Assembly (NCBI GenBank): GCA_021778805.1
Contig: JAJYBV010000019.1
Location: 1-43,697 of the forward strand
Origin: Chloroflexota bacterium
Lineage (GTDB): Bacteria > Chloroflexota > Ktedonobacteria > Ktedonobacterales > JACDGC01
Length of the DNA stretch: 43,697 nt
Direction: 5' to 3'
Numbering within the stretch: position 1 is the first letter of the stretch; every line of letters starts with the position of its first letter. Positions 26,026 to 33,833 of this stretch are shown piece after piece. A program made the position numbers and the translations under genes. Below the pieces are notes generated by a model, which was given only the letters and a program-made list of their open reading frames with translations, did no database searches and was not told the DNA's origin.

Positions 26026-26679
26026 ATGGCGCGTGATGGATTTCAAATAGCGCTTCAGCAGATCGAAGAGGATTTGCTGAAGATGGCGGCTTTTGTTGAA
26101 GATGTTATTGCAAAGTCTATCCAGGCAATGACCCGCAGCGATAATCGGTTGGCCGACACTATCATATCGAATGATTTGGTGGTAGATGAACTGCGGGAAC
26201 ACATTCACGAACATGTTGCGCTTACTATTGAAAAGTGGGCGCCGCTGGGCAAAGCATTGCGGCGAATTTTAGCGTATTTGGTAATTGCCGATGAATTAGA
26301 GCGCATGGGTGATTATGGTGTGCATGTTGCTCGCAGCGCACACGCAGGTTTTCCTTCAATGCCGCTGGAGCTTATTGGCAAAATGAGTGATTTGGCGCAG
26401 CAGGTGCGCATACAACTGCGCAGCGGTGTAGCTGCGTTTGCCCAAAATGACACCGATGCAGCACGCGCCGTGTGCTTGAATGATACTGCAATTGATGTAG
26501 CGTATAAAGCGCTATACCGGGAACTGCTAAAATATATGAGTGAAAATTCCGAGGCTGTGCAGGAAACGACGCAATTTTTGTTTACCATGCACGATTTGGA
26601 GCGCATTGGTGACCGCGTAGCAAACATATGCGAGAGTATCATATATATAGAAACCGGTAAATATGAAAAACTAAATTAA
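26026..26679 (+). CDS. phoU: phosphate transport regulator PhoU
   Basis: The 217-residue protein consists of two repeats of a three-helix bundle, as in PhoU. Each repeat carries the metal-site motif E-x-x-R-x-G-D: ADELERMGDYGVHVAR in the first and MHDLERIGDRVANICE in the second. PhoU couples the Pst transporter to phosphate signalling and represses uptake when phosphate is plentiful. It lies between pstB (50 bp away) and the response regulator (11 bp away) in one apparent operon. Confidence 0.93.
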   Translation: MARDGFQIALQQIEEDLLKMAAFVEDVIAKSIQAMTRSDNRLADTIISNDLVVDELREHIHEHVALTIEKWAPLGKALRRILAYLVIADELERMGDYGVHVARSAHAGFPSMPLELIGKMSDLAQQVRIQLRSGVAAFAQNDTDAARAVCLNDTAIDVAYKALYRELLKYMSENSEAVQETTQFLFTMHDLERIGDRVANICESIIYIETGKYEKLN

Positions 26680-26690
26680 AGGCTTACACC

Positions 26691-27398
26691 ATGGTTTACA
26701 CTATTTTGCTGACTGAAGATGAAGCCTCCATTCGCGATATGCTTGCGTACCGGCTTCGTTCGGAAGGATATAATGTTATTACATCCTCCGATGGCCCGGA
26801 TGCGCTTGACGCCGCGCATAAAACCCACCCCGATCTTATAATTCTGGACTTAATGCTGCCTAAATTAGATGGATTGGAGGTGTGCAAGCAGTTGCGGGCA
26901 AATGTTCAGTTTCAGTCTACCCCCATCATTATGCTAACTGCCCGAGTAGAGGAAAGCGATAAAATAATTGGGTTAGAGCTTGGCGCAGATGACTATGTTA
27001 CGAAGCCATTCAGCTGGCCGGAACTGCGCGCAAGAATCCGCACTCAGATTCGGCGTACCGAAACGGGTGGAACGATGCGCGGCGATATTACGGCGCATGG
27101 CGTTTTGGAAGCGGATGATATGGTGGTAGATATCGATCGCAGAATGGTGACGCGCAAATCGGTAGAAATAGAACTTGCGGCGCGGCTGTTTGATTTATTG
27201 GTATATTTCATACAGCAGCGCGGGCTGGTTTTAACCCGCGCACAGCTGCTTGAAACGGTTTGGGGGTATGATTATGACGGTGATAATCGCACAGTAGATG
27301 TTCACGTGCGTTGGCTGCGTGAAAAAATTGAAGATAACCCCTCCAATCCGCAATTTATCCAAACGGTTCGCGGGGTGGGGTATCGATTTAAAATGTGA
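26691..27398 (+). CDS. OmpR/PhoB-family response regulator
   Basis: The 235-residue protein has a receiver domain (about 1-120) with the acidic pair Glu8-Asp9 or so, phosphoacceptor Asp53 in LIILDLMLPKLDGLE, the Thr of MLTARVEE, and Lys in DDYVTKPFSWPEL. The C-terminal winged helix (about 135-233) includes LVLTRAQLLETVWGYDYDGD and TVRGVGYRF. Its place after phoU makes a PhoB/PhoP role very likely, with the Pho-box repeats at 21900 as target. No histidine kinase is adjacent, so the sensor must be elsewhere. Confidence 0.9.
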   Translation: MVYTILLTEDEASIRDMLAYRLRSEGYNVITSSDGPDALDAAHKTHPDLIILDLMLPKLDGLEVCKQLRANVQFQSTPIIMLTARVEESDKIIGLELGADDYVTKPFSWPELRARIRTQIRRTETGGTMRGDITAHGVLEADDMVVDIDRRMVTRKSVEIELAARLFDLLVYFIQQRGLVLTRAQLLETVWGYDYDGDNRTVDVHVRWLREKIEDNPSNPQFIQTVRGVGYRFKM

Positions 27399-27433
27399 TA
27401 TTAATGGTTCATTGGTAATTGCATAGCCGCGAA

Positions 27434-27862
27434 TTAAGCGCTTTCTTGTGTTGCCCCGGAATCTGGCGGATCCGGTTCGATTTCTGCGTAAGCAGAACTT
27501 TGGCTAGCCTTAAACGAAATTTGCAAGTCGTGGAGCGCGCCGGAAAAAACCGCATTAGCTTTATTCATTGCCTCATCTAAATCGAGTTTATGATACAGAA
27601 ACATGCGCAGCGCTTTATCAGCTTCAACAGCTGCCTCCAGCCGCGCCCATGCTTTTGCGTCTAACTTCAGCGAATCTTTCAGCGCAATCAAATACGTTCC
27701 CTGAAGTGAAGCAACTCGGCCGAATTCTTCACTTGCAGTGCGCAGCCGCTCAATTTGCTGCGGATGGACGTGAACTTGCGCTAAAAGCGACCAATGCGAT
27801 CCCTTTTGTTTGGTATAATGTTTTTTCAGAAGCTCATCCAGCTCTGCTGCAAGAAAACCCAT
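27434..27862 (-). CDS. hypothetical helical protein
   Basis: From the ATG at 27862 (GAAGG ribosome site) the product has 142 residues; the open frame reaches 27895. It is predicted mostly helical and rich in Ala, Leu, Lys and Glu, with no signal peptide or membrane segment. The ending is Pro/Asp/Ser-rich (IEPDPPDSGATQESA). HPQQIERLRTASEEFGRV could be part of a helix-turn-helix, but this is not strong. It lies 71 bp upstream of nothing obvious and ends 35 bp from the convergent response regulator. The acyl-CoA dehydrogenase is further right on the same strand. I do not recognise the family. Confidence 0.6.
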   Translation of the reverse strand: MGFLAAELDELLKKHYTKQKGSHWSLLAQVHVHPQQIERLRTASEEFGRVASLQGTYLIALKDSLKLDAKAWARLEAAVEADKALRMFLYHKLDLDEAMNKANAVFSGALHDLQISFKASQSSAYAEIEPDPPDSGATQESA

Positions 27863-27933
27863 AAAACGCCTTCTTTCACGATGGTAAAATACCAATGAGG
27901 AAAATTGAAAGAATATGGCGGATGAAAGGGCAA

Positions 27934-29082
27934 CTACTTACTTTTTTTCAGTAACGATCTTGCAATAACGATCCGCTGAATTTGGCTTGTGCCTTCAAAA
28001 ATCTCGGTAACTTTCAAGTCGCGCATAAAGCGTTCCAGCGGCCAATCTTTCACATAGCCTGCGCCGCCAAGAATTTGAATTGCATCGGAAACTACTCGCT
28101 GCGCCATGCCGGTTGAAAACAGTTTAGCCATGGCGGCTTCGCGTGTTGCCGAACCACAGGTGTCGAGCGTGGCAGCTGCCTGAAAAGTTAGCAGCTCTGC
28201 AGCTTCAATTTGCACAGCCATATCGGCAAGCATAAACTGCACACCCTGAAATTCAGCGATGGGTTTACCGAACTGCTGACGTTCCTGAGCATACGCTGTT
28301 GCAATTTCCAAAGCGGCTTTTGCCGTTCCGGCGGCGGCGGCGGCGATATTAATCCGCCCGCTGTCTAACGCCGAAAGAGCGATTTTTAGCCCTGCGCCTT
28401 CCGCTCCTATTCTTTGTTCTTCTGCAATTACACAGTTGTCAAAGATCAGTTCTGCGGTTGGCGAGGCGTGCAGCCCCATTTTTCTTTCAATTTTACCTAC
28501 TGTAAAACCAGGAGTGCCTGATTCTACTATAAAAGATGAAATACCTTTTGAACCTGTTGTTCCGGGTTCCCGCGCCATAACAATAATAACATCGGCAACA
28601 TTGCCGCTGGTCACCCAAGTTTTTGTTCCGGATAACGTATATGAACCATTTGCATATTTGGCTGTGGTACGAAGTGAAGCAGGATCGGACCCGGCGTGAG
28701 CTTCGCTAAGCGAAAAGGCTCCAAGCATAACGCCTTTTGCCATTTCGGGGAGATATTTCTGCTTTTGTGAATCCGCACCAAATTGCGCAATGATTCCGGC
28801 AGCCATGTTATGCACAGCAAGCCAAACAACTGTTGATAAATCTGCCGTCGCTAATGATTCATACGCCACAGCCGCAGAAAGTCTGCTCTGTTTTGCGCCT
28901 TGCCACTCATCGGGAATCGTCATAGCAGTAAGGCCCAAATCAGCTAAAGGAGCCATCAGCTCGCGCGGAAACCGTTCCTCGTCATCCCATTGAGACGCAA
29001 AGGGAACAATACGCTCTTTTGCAAAGCGCGCCAGAGTGCGCTGAATTTCAGTCTGCTCGTCATTGAGTAGTACGTTTTGCAT
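27934..29082 (-). CDS. acyl-CoA dehydrogenase
   Basis: The 382-residue length is standard. Family blocks are present: AFSLSEAHAGSDPASLRTTA and KTWVTSGNVADVIIVMA (FAD/substrate site), RIGAEGAGLKIALSALDSGR, and the C-terminal signature ILGGAGYVKDWPLERFMRD followed by TEIFEGTSQIQ, which holds the likely catalytic Glu. It introduces a trans-2,3 double bond in acyl-CoA, passing electrons to ETF. AGAGGAAATT before the ATG supports the start. Chain-length or branched-chain specificity cannot be told. No ETF or other beta-oxidation gene is adjacent. Confidence 0.93.
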   Translation of the reverse strand: MQNVLLNDEQTEIQRTLARFAKERIVPFASQWDDEERFPRELMAPLADLGLTAMTIPDEWQGAKQSRLSAAVAYESLATADLSTVVWLAVHNMAAGIIAQFGADSQKQKYLPEMAKGVMLGAFSLSEAHAGSDPASLRTTAKYANGSYTLSGTKTWVTSGNVADVIIVMAREPGTTGSKGISSFIVESGTPGFTVGKIERKMGLHASPTAELIFDNCVIAEEQRIGAEGAGLKIALSALDSGRINIAAAAAGTAKAALEIATAYAQERQQFGKPIAEFQGVQFMLADMAVQIEAAELLTFQAAATLDTCGSATREAAMAKLFSTGMAQRVVSDAIQILGGAGYVKDWPLERFMRDLKVTEIFEGTSQIQRIVIARSLLKKSK

Positions 29083-29412
29083 AATTTCCTCTTCTATGTA
29101 ATAATTTTACATTTCAATGGTACATCATAATCACCGGTATCTGCAAAATTACTATAAAAAAAAGACGAAGGGCATGTCCAAAAGTTCCCGATATTTTTGC
29201 TGGTAGGTGAAAAGCCAAACTCACTTATGTCTGTTTCATAACGATACACCGGCAATAATAAGTAGAAGCAAATATACTCGCGCCATGGTAAAACAGGGAA
29301 CAGCACGGATAGCGCCGAAAGTAATTCGGAAACTATCACATGCTGCTTTTGATCTGCTATCTTACAATGCTTGCCTGGTAAAACAGATTTTATACAATAT
29401 TTTCATCTTTTA

Positions 29413-29463
29413 TGTAAGATACATATCATATTGATATGAACCAAGTATAGCATATATCTTACA
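29413..29463. repeat. nested inverted repeats in the 29083-29473 gap
   Basis: TGTAAGATA (29413-29421) and TATCTTACA (29455-29463) form the outer pair. CATATCA (29422-29428) and TGATATG (29432-29438) form a hairpin inside. The site lies upstream of the acyl-CoA dehydrogenase and just after the secreted-protein gene (both minus strand). It could be an operator for a fatty-acid-type regulator or a weak terminator. The remainder of this 391-bp gap shows no supportable gene. Confidence 0.45.
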
Positions 29464-29473
29464 AGATGAAGAA

Positions 29474-30196
29474 CTATAAACCAATCTGGCTATAGCGGCC
29501 GGCGCTGAGTAAATTGCCAAGCATAGTTAAAAAGTGGCTTTCCTGTGAAGATGTTAAAACACCACTGCTGACCAATGTATTTAATTGGGTTTGCGCTTCA
29601 GCGGTAATTACCTGGTTCAGTTCTGTTTGGCTGACGCTATGCTGCGAAGCTAGCGTGACAATAGAGCTGCCAGAATGCAAATCAGATTGCAATGTGGCAA
29701 CAGGAATGCCTAATTTTTGCGCAACAGCCGATTGAATACTGGAAATAACCGTAGCAAACTGCCCTTGGCCGTGCATAAAGCCCATGCCATGTTTACCGCC
29801 AAACATGCCCAAATGGCAGAATCCGGCGCTATTTGTTTCGGCTGCGGCAATTTTATTTTCAATATCAGTTGCTTTAGCCTGAGTCATTTTTCCATTGGCA
29901 ACCGCTTGCTGCAATGCTGCTTTTAACGCATCGGCGTTTGCTGTTTGCAGTTGCTGCTGGGTAACATTCAAATCTTTTTCCAGCGTGTTTAGGTAGGTTT
30001 GGCAATATTGTGAAGGTGTTTTTTGCGAAGGGGTACTTGAAGCCGCGGCATTAGCAGAATTGGTTGCTGCAAATACTGTGTGGGACGTAAGGGCAAACCC
30101 TGCAGCGGCGCCTCCGGCGATCAGCAGCGCGGCAGTTGCGATGACTGCGATAATTCGTGTGCGCGCTGACGCAAATAGTTGTTTAATGCGATTCAT
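29474..30196 (-). CDS. secreted or membrane-anchored protein with His/Met/Gly-rich centre
   Basis: The 240-residue protein starts with a clear signal or anchor (TRIIAVIATAALLIAGGAAAGFAL). An Ala/Ser/Thr/Pro stalk follows, then two helical units separated by the segment CHLGMFGGKHGMGFMHGQGQ (about residues 127-146), rich in His, Met and Gly. The units contain LNVTQQQLQTANADALKAAL and LGIPVATLQSDLHSGSSIVT, a repeat type seen in secreted proteins of Gram-positive and Chloroflexi bacteria. The His/Met segment could bind a metal such as copper, but that is a guess. Only two Cys occur in the mature part. The function is unknown. Confidence 0.7.
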   Translation of the reverse strand: MNRIKQLFASARTRIIAVIATAALLIAGGAAAGFALTSHTVFAATNSANAAASSTPSQKTPSQYCQTYLNTLEKDLNVTQQQLQTANADALKAALQQAVANGKMTQAKATDIENKIAAAETNSAGFCHLGMFGGKHGMGFMHGQGQFATVISSIQSAVAQKLGIPVATLQSDLHSGSSIVTLASQHSVSQTELNQVITAEAQTQLNTLVSSGVLTSSQESHFLTMLGNLLSAGRYSQIGL

Positions 30197-30330
30197 GGAA
30201 ATGCTCCCATTACAATTTTTATTGGTGGCGCAAAAAATGTATTTCTGCGTTCAACATTACTACTCACAACCGAAGCATGAAGTTTCAGGTCTTTGTAAAG
30301 TACCGGTAAAACTGGCCGCAACATATTTTG

Positions 30331-31107
30331 CTAGCTGTCGGCAATTGCAACACAAGCTTCAGCAGCCAGCCAAAACACTTTTTCGCGAACACTCATTTGA
30401 TTATTCCAATCGCGCTTATCCCATTCATCGCCGCTGATATCATCACCGCCATATAAAATTTGTCCAAAATGCACATTACGAAATTGCGCAACTGCAAAAA
30501 ACGCCGCCGTTTCCATTTCTACAGTAACGCAGCCTTCATTGCGCCGGCGGTTCACCCGTTCCGGTGTTTCGCGGAAAAACGCATCTGTTGTCCAAGTTTT
30601 TGCCAATGTATACGGCGCACGGTGTTTTTCCATTGTAGCAATAATCGCGTCGATACTTGTTTGATCGCCCTGAACTTCGCGTGAAGGAGGTAAATAATGA
30701 TACGACGTGCCTTCATCGCGCAGCGCCGAGGTGGGTATGATGAGATGCCCGAGGGCAATAGATTTATGTAAAACACCGGCGCCGCCGCAAGCAATTATTT
30801 TTGTTGCTCCCAGCGCGATAGCATGCTCTAAAAACCCGGCGGCAAGCGGCGCGCCAACACCGGGATGAAATACAGCAATAGGCTCGCCATTTACTTCAAT
30901 TTTATAAATCGGATTTTTACCTATTTCACTGCCCATTTCTAATATTTTTTCCGCGTCATATTTTTCGATGAGCGTATCTATAACATCCTTAAAAAAGCAC
31001 GCTACAGCGCGTTTCGGCATTTCCGGCTTTTTATGGATCCGCGCCGGATCGATAATAGCGGCGTGGTCAGCGTCAAATTCTAAAATTGGGTAATCATGAA
31101 CATCCAT
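30331..31107 (-). CDS. nucleoside phosphorylase (uridine phosphorylase-like)
   Basis: From the ATG at 31107 (ATAAGGA site) the protein has 258 residues of the NP-I phosphorylase family: AVFHPGVGAPLAAGFLEHAI, KIIACGGAGVLHKSIALGHL, the DEGTSYHYLPP loop, and NEGCVTVEMETAAFFAVAQ, which holds the purine/pyrimidine and ribose contacts (Glu-Met-Glu). Family enzymes split nucleosides with phosphate to base and ribose-1-phosphate. The closest style is uridine or generic purine/uridine phosphorylase; base specificity is unproven. A structured 110-nt element ends 24 nt before its start. Confidence 0.85.
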   Translation of the reverse strand: MDVHDYPILEFDADHAAIIDPARIHKKPEMPKRAVACFFKDVIDTLIEKYDAEKILEMGSEIGKNPIYKIEVNGEPIAVFHPGVGAPLAAGFLEHAIALGATKIIACGGAGVLHKSIALGHLIIPTSALRDEGTSYHYLPPSREVQGDQTSIDAIIATMEKHRAPYTLAKTWTTDAFFRETPERVNRRRNEGCVTVEMETAAFFAVAQFRNVHFGQILYGGDDISGDEWDKRDWNNQMSVREKVFWLAAEACVAIADS

Positions 31108-31131
31108 TGCAAAATCCTTATCTTTTAGTAG

Positions 31132-31241
31132 AGACCTGAGCCTGAAAAGGAATAAGAGGAATCTGGTGACATTCCCGGCTTCGTCAGGAGGCATGCTGCC
31201 ACTTGCGCCTCCTGCTGTATGCGTTACGTATGCTCAGGTCT
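31132..31241 (-). promoter_or_regulatory. candidate structured 5' leader of the nucleoside phosphorylase
   Basis: AGACCTGAGC (31132-31141) and GCTCAGGTCT (31232-31241) form a perfect 10-bp closing helix. Inside are GGAAT/ATTCC (31158-31162 with 31171-31175), CAGGAGGC/GCCTCCTG (31185-31192 with 31207-31214), and a small ATGCG/CGTAT helix near 31219-31231. Three enclosed helices suggest a multi-branch junction. On the minus strand the closing helix ends 24 nt before the start codon, next to the ribosome site, as in translational riboswitches. I could not match it to a known riboswitch class. It fills much of the 333-bp divergent gap at 31108-31440. Confidence 0.5.
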
Positions 31242-31440
31242 ATAGAGTATTATGGCATTGCTATTGATACTATGCATAGGCTGAAGCCATCGAGACAATT
31301 TCGTGAATAATAACCATTTGCAGCGTAGTATATGCACTGCGAAACTGCCGTGTTTTTAAATAATTGTAGCATATACTGACACTAGGATATCAATAATGTG
31401 CTGAGTATTCAAAATCATTATCAATATGAGGTGTGTTAAT

Positions 31441-32100
31441 ATGAAGAACCGGATTCAACATATGCGGCCGCCAAAATTTTTTCTGCTGTGGCCGTTGTTT
31501 CTGCTCATTTTCAGCTCATGCGCTGGTTCAGCAGCTAACAATCAAGGCACAGCTCAAACAACGGCCACAGCGGCAAGTACTGCCGTAGCAACAGCAACCG
31601 CTGTTATTTTGCCGCCGGCAACCGGAACATCTACTCCGGGCCAATGGATTGCGATAAAAGTCTACTTTTCCAAAACCAGTGACAGTTCTTTTACCGATGT
31701 ATATCCTGTTAATCGCATGTCTCCAACAATCGATGTGGGTACCTATGCGATTCAGGAGATTGTTGCCGGCCCAACTTTAGATGAACGCAATCAAGGGTAT
31801 TACTCTGAATTGAATAATCTATTTACCGGCCCGTCGATATGTAAAGGACCCGCCCCAAACGCCGGACCAGATTTTACCTTAACGCTGAATATGCGCGGAG
31901 CGAAACCTGAAACGGGGGTTGCAACTTTGCAATTATGCCGTCCCACTGCAAGCCCGGGTATCGGAACAGACGCAAGGGTGAAAGCAGAAATAACGACGAC
32001 CCTGCTGCAATTTCCATCAATTACACAGGTAGTCATAGTAACTGCCGACGGCCATTGTTTTGGCGATGAAAGCGGTATGGATATTTGTTTGCAAGGATAA
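31441..32100 (+). CDS. GerMN-domain lipoprotein
   Basis: From the ATG at 31441 (GAGGTG at 31427-31432) the protein has 219 residues; a short upstream extension to 31426 is unsupported. The signal ends in LLIFSSCAG, a lipobox. A Thr/Ala-rich stalk (about 30-60) leads to a GerMN domain: IAIKVYFSKTSDSSFTDVYP, YAIQEIVAGPTLDERNQGYY, and VTADGHCFGDESGMD. GerMN domains occur in spore-germination and other surface lipoproteins. No other sporulation gene is near, so the role is unknown, probably in the cell envelope. Confidence 0.75.
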   Translation: MKNRIQHMRPPKFFLLWPLFLLIFSSCAGSAANNQGTAQTTATAASTAVATATAVILPPATGTSTPGQWIAIKVYFSKTSDSSFTDVYPVNRMSPTIDVGTYAIQEIVAGPTLDERNQGYYSELNNLFTGPSICKGPAPNAGPDFTLTLNMRGAKPETGVATLQLCRPTASPGIGTDARVKAEITTTLLQFPSITQVVIVTADGHCFGDESGMDICLQG

Positions 32101-32292
32101 CCGGATTTATCTATAGATGTCACAAATAAAAACCGCACCAAGAGAAAGATTGCAAAGGGATACAGAAAAGCCAATTCACCTTCTCAGTTGGTCATTTTTG
32201 GCGCGATCTGAGAATGTGATGTCTATAGAGCAGCGAGAAATTTTGTGCGCCGCACACACAAGCAGAATGTTTATGCGGCGCCGCTTTTGCGC

Positions 32293-32322
32293 TTGACAGC
32301 CGCAGGGATGATGTGGTATCCT
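32293..32322 (+). promoter_or_regulatory. promoter of tRNA-Thr
   Basis: TTGACA at 32293-32298 and TATCCT at 32317-32322 are 18 bp apart and end 14 bp before the mature tRNA. The 236-bp stretch from 32101 to the tRNA holds nothing else I can support. Confidence 0.65.
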
Positions 32323-32336
32323 TGATAATTGAGTTG

Positions 32337-32408
32337 GCCGATGTAGCTCAGTGGCAGAGCAACGGTTTCGTAAACCGTAGGTCGTGAGTTCAAATCTCAC
32401 CATCGGCT
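32337..32408 (+). tRNA. tRNA-Thr (anticodon CGT)
   Basis: A complete cloverleaf is visible: acceptor GCCGATG/CATCGGC, D stem GCTC/GAGC, anticodon stem ACGGT/ACCGT with loop TTCGTAA (anticodon CGT, reading ACG), variable AGGTC, and T arm GTGAG/CTCAC with loop TTCAAAT. The discriminator is T and CCA is not encoded. A C/T run follows, which may terminate transcription. Confidence 0.95.
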
Positions 32409-32519
32409 CCCCTTTTTTAACGAAGAAACCGTTCATTTCCCCCTCTATCTTTTGTCTCTTTACATTTCCAGCGCAACGGTATCACATAATTGGCGCTGCC
32501 TTGATGGAGCGCCGGTATT

Positions 32520-32975
32520 TTATTCCAGCGCACGTTTTGTGCGCAAATGGCGATAGAAAAATAGAAACTTAAGCGGCGCGCCATCAAACATCATTCGGGT
32601 GAAAAAACCACGCCATCCGGTATGATGGGCAAATGTTACTTCATCGGTTAATGCAACCCCACCTGCAACTTCTTGAAATCGGTGTTCATGCTGCCAGTTT
32701 GCCATTGGCCCAATGATCATGCGATCGATAAAAGATGTTGGGGTAGATCCCTGTTCGTGCCTTGCAAGCCAAAGCACTGGCAGCGGACCAAACCAAAGCC
32801 GGAATAATAATTCACCTTGTGTTAATGATGTTCGTTCATCTCGCACTATCTGTACGATAATTGGCGGAGGCGTTAGCATACTTAATGCTCGCGGATCTTG
32901 GTGAAAGCGCAGCATTTCCTCCAAAGAAGTTTTAATGATAGAACTGCACCGGTAAGTTTTCAGGGATGGTTGCAT
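32520..32975 (-). CDS. SRPBCC (START-like) ligand-binding protein
   Basis: From the ATG at 32975, with GGAGGT seven bases before it, the protein has 151 residues; an in-frame ATG at 32990 lacks such support. The pattern of an N-terminal strand with SSIIKTSLEEMLRFHQDP, the middle strands GELLFRLWFGPLPVLWLARH, HEHRFQEVAGGVALTDEVTF, and a long C-terminal helix fits SRPBCC polyketide-cyclase-like proteins. These bind hydrophobic ligands in a deep cavity. No catalytic function can be assigned. It stands alone between the tRNA and a repeat element. Confidence 0.7.
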   Translation of the reverse strand: MQPSLKTYRCSSIIKTSLEEMLRFHQDPRALSMLTPPPIIVQIVRDERTSLTQGELLFRLWFGPLPVLWLARHEQGSTPTSFIDRMIIGPMANWQHEHRFQEVAGGVALTDEVTFAHHTGWRGFFTRMMFDGAPLKFLFFYRHLRTKRALE

Positions 32976-33068
32976 AGCTGTTACCTCCATTTTTTAATTG
33001 TATCAAAGGCTCTTCATATTTTTATTATACAAACATAGTTTATAATTACTCTGGGGAAAAATCTTTTC

Positions 33069-33352
33069 ATGGCTCTTCCAACTACAGCGTGGACACAACT
33101 GTTCGGGGATACGCCATCCCATGCGCGGAGATTGTGATATCCCCCGAAAAGCTATTTATATGGTAACGGAACACTGCGCGGTCACACATGGGGCAATGCA
33201 ATCCGGTAGGGGCGACCCTTGCGGTCGCCCTAGCTGTCCGGCCGTTAATATTTCCCAAGGATATTTTTTGAAATAAAAAGATATTGGGGGCACCCCAAAC
33301 CCCGCGCAAGGGGCTACCGCCCCTTACGAATCCCCGGTGGTTGCCCGGCCAC
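33069..33352. mobile_element. rearranged MITE-like repeat, copy B
   Basis: This stretch mixes both orientations of the repeat. ATGGCTCTTCCAACTACAGC and the block ACACTGCGCGGTCACACATG with GGGGCGACCCTTGCGGTCGC match the reverse-oriented copy at 42666. From about 33281, GATATTGGGGGCACCCCAAA and CCGCCCCTTACGAATCCCC match the forward copies at 7599 and 38704. Clear terminal inverted repeats are missing. It looks like two insertions or an internal inversion. The small gene at 33314-33685 ends inside it. Confidence 0.6.
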
Positions 33353-33685
33353 GAAAGCCCGGCGCATATTGCTCAAATATCCTGCCAGCGATTTGAAAAA
33401 TATCGCTGCTTCATATACTTCCGGAGAAAATTCTTGATCCATAGTTGCTTTGGCTGTGATAACGCAAGATAGAATAGCGCTATGCGTCAACAAGATTTCG
33501 GTGTGCAGCTGAATAGATGCATAAAGTTCATCTTGCGTTGTGGCGGCGGCAACAGCGCTGAACGCCTCATACATTGCTATTGTATCGGGCAATTCTGCTT
33601 CTGAATCGCACATAATATGCACCCGTAACAAAATGCACGCTTGCGCAGAAGCGCTTAAAGGCGCGGCGAAATGAAATTCATACAT
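33314..33685 (-). CDS. hypothetical protein whose C-terminus is supplied by repeat copy B
   Basis: The 123-residue frame has no recognisable motif. It looks helical, with Ala-rich stretches (EAFSAVAAATTQDELYASIQ) and four Cys, and has no signal peptide. The last ten or so codons and the stop (33314-33316) lie in repeat copy B, so the original C-terminus was probably lost or replaced. AAAGGA lies about 12 bases before the ATG, which is long. It could be a damaged gene. I do not recognise it. Confidence 0.45.
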   Translation of the reverse strand: MYEFHFAAPLSASAQACILLRVHIMCDSEAELPDTIAMYEAFSAVAAATTQDELYASIQLHTEILLTHSAILSCVITAKATMDQEFSPEVYEAAIFFKSLAGYLSNMRRAFVAGQPPGIRKGR

Positions 33686-33771
33686 AAACTATGTATCCTT
33701 TCAAAGTAGTATGGATAAAAACTGTAAATCAACATTTTTGCTTTCATACAAAGATATAAATTTTTGAATAA

Positions 33772-33833
33772 AAAAGTGGGCGCAGACCAAATTTTGTGAA
33801 ATATATCACAATTTGCGAATTTCACCCACTTTT
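33772..33833. repeat. long imperfect palindrome in the 33686-34102 gap
   Basis: AAAAGTGGG (33772-33780) and CCCACTTTT (33825-33833) form the outer stem, and TTGTGA and TCACAA near the centre form an inner one. It lies between divergent genes and has A and T runs at its two ends, so it could act as a bidirectional terminator for a short RNA or as an operator. The remaining 417-bp gap contains two TTAACA motifs (33993 and 34006), 13 bp apart, which are too poorly phased to call a Pho box. Confidence 0.45.

Noticed and set aside
31158-31241. Plus-strand resemblance of GGAATCTGGTGACATTCC to a cobalamin riboswitch core
   Set aside because: The rest of the B12-box consensus is missing, and the gene downstream on that strand is a lipoprotein 200 nt away.
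32176-32436. Minus-strand frame of 86 residues starting MNGFFVKKGEPMVRFELTTY
   Set aside because: It is antisense to tRNA-Thr; the VRFELTTYGLRNRCSATELH-type peptide is a well-known artefact of reading tRNA genes backwards.
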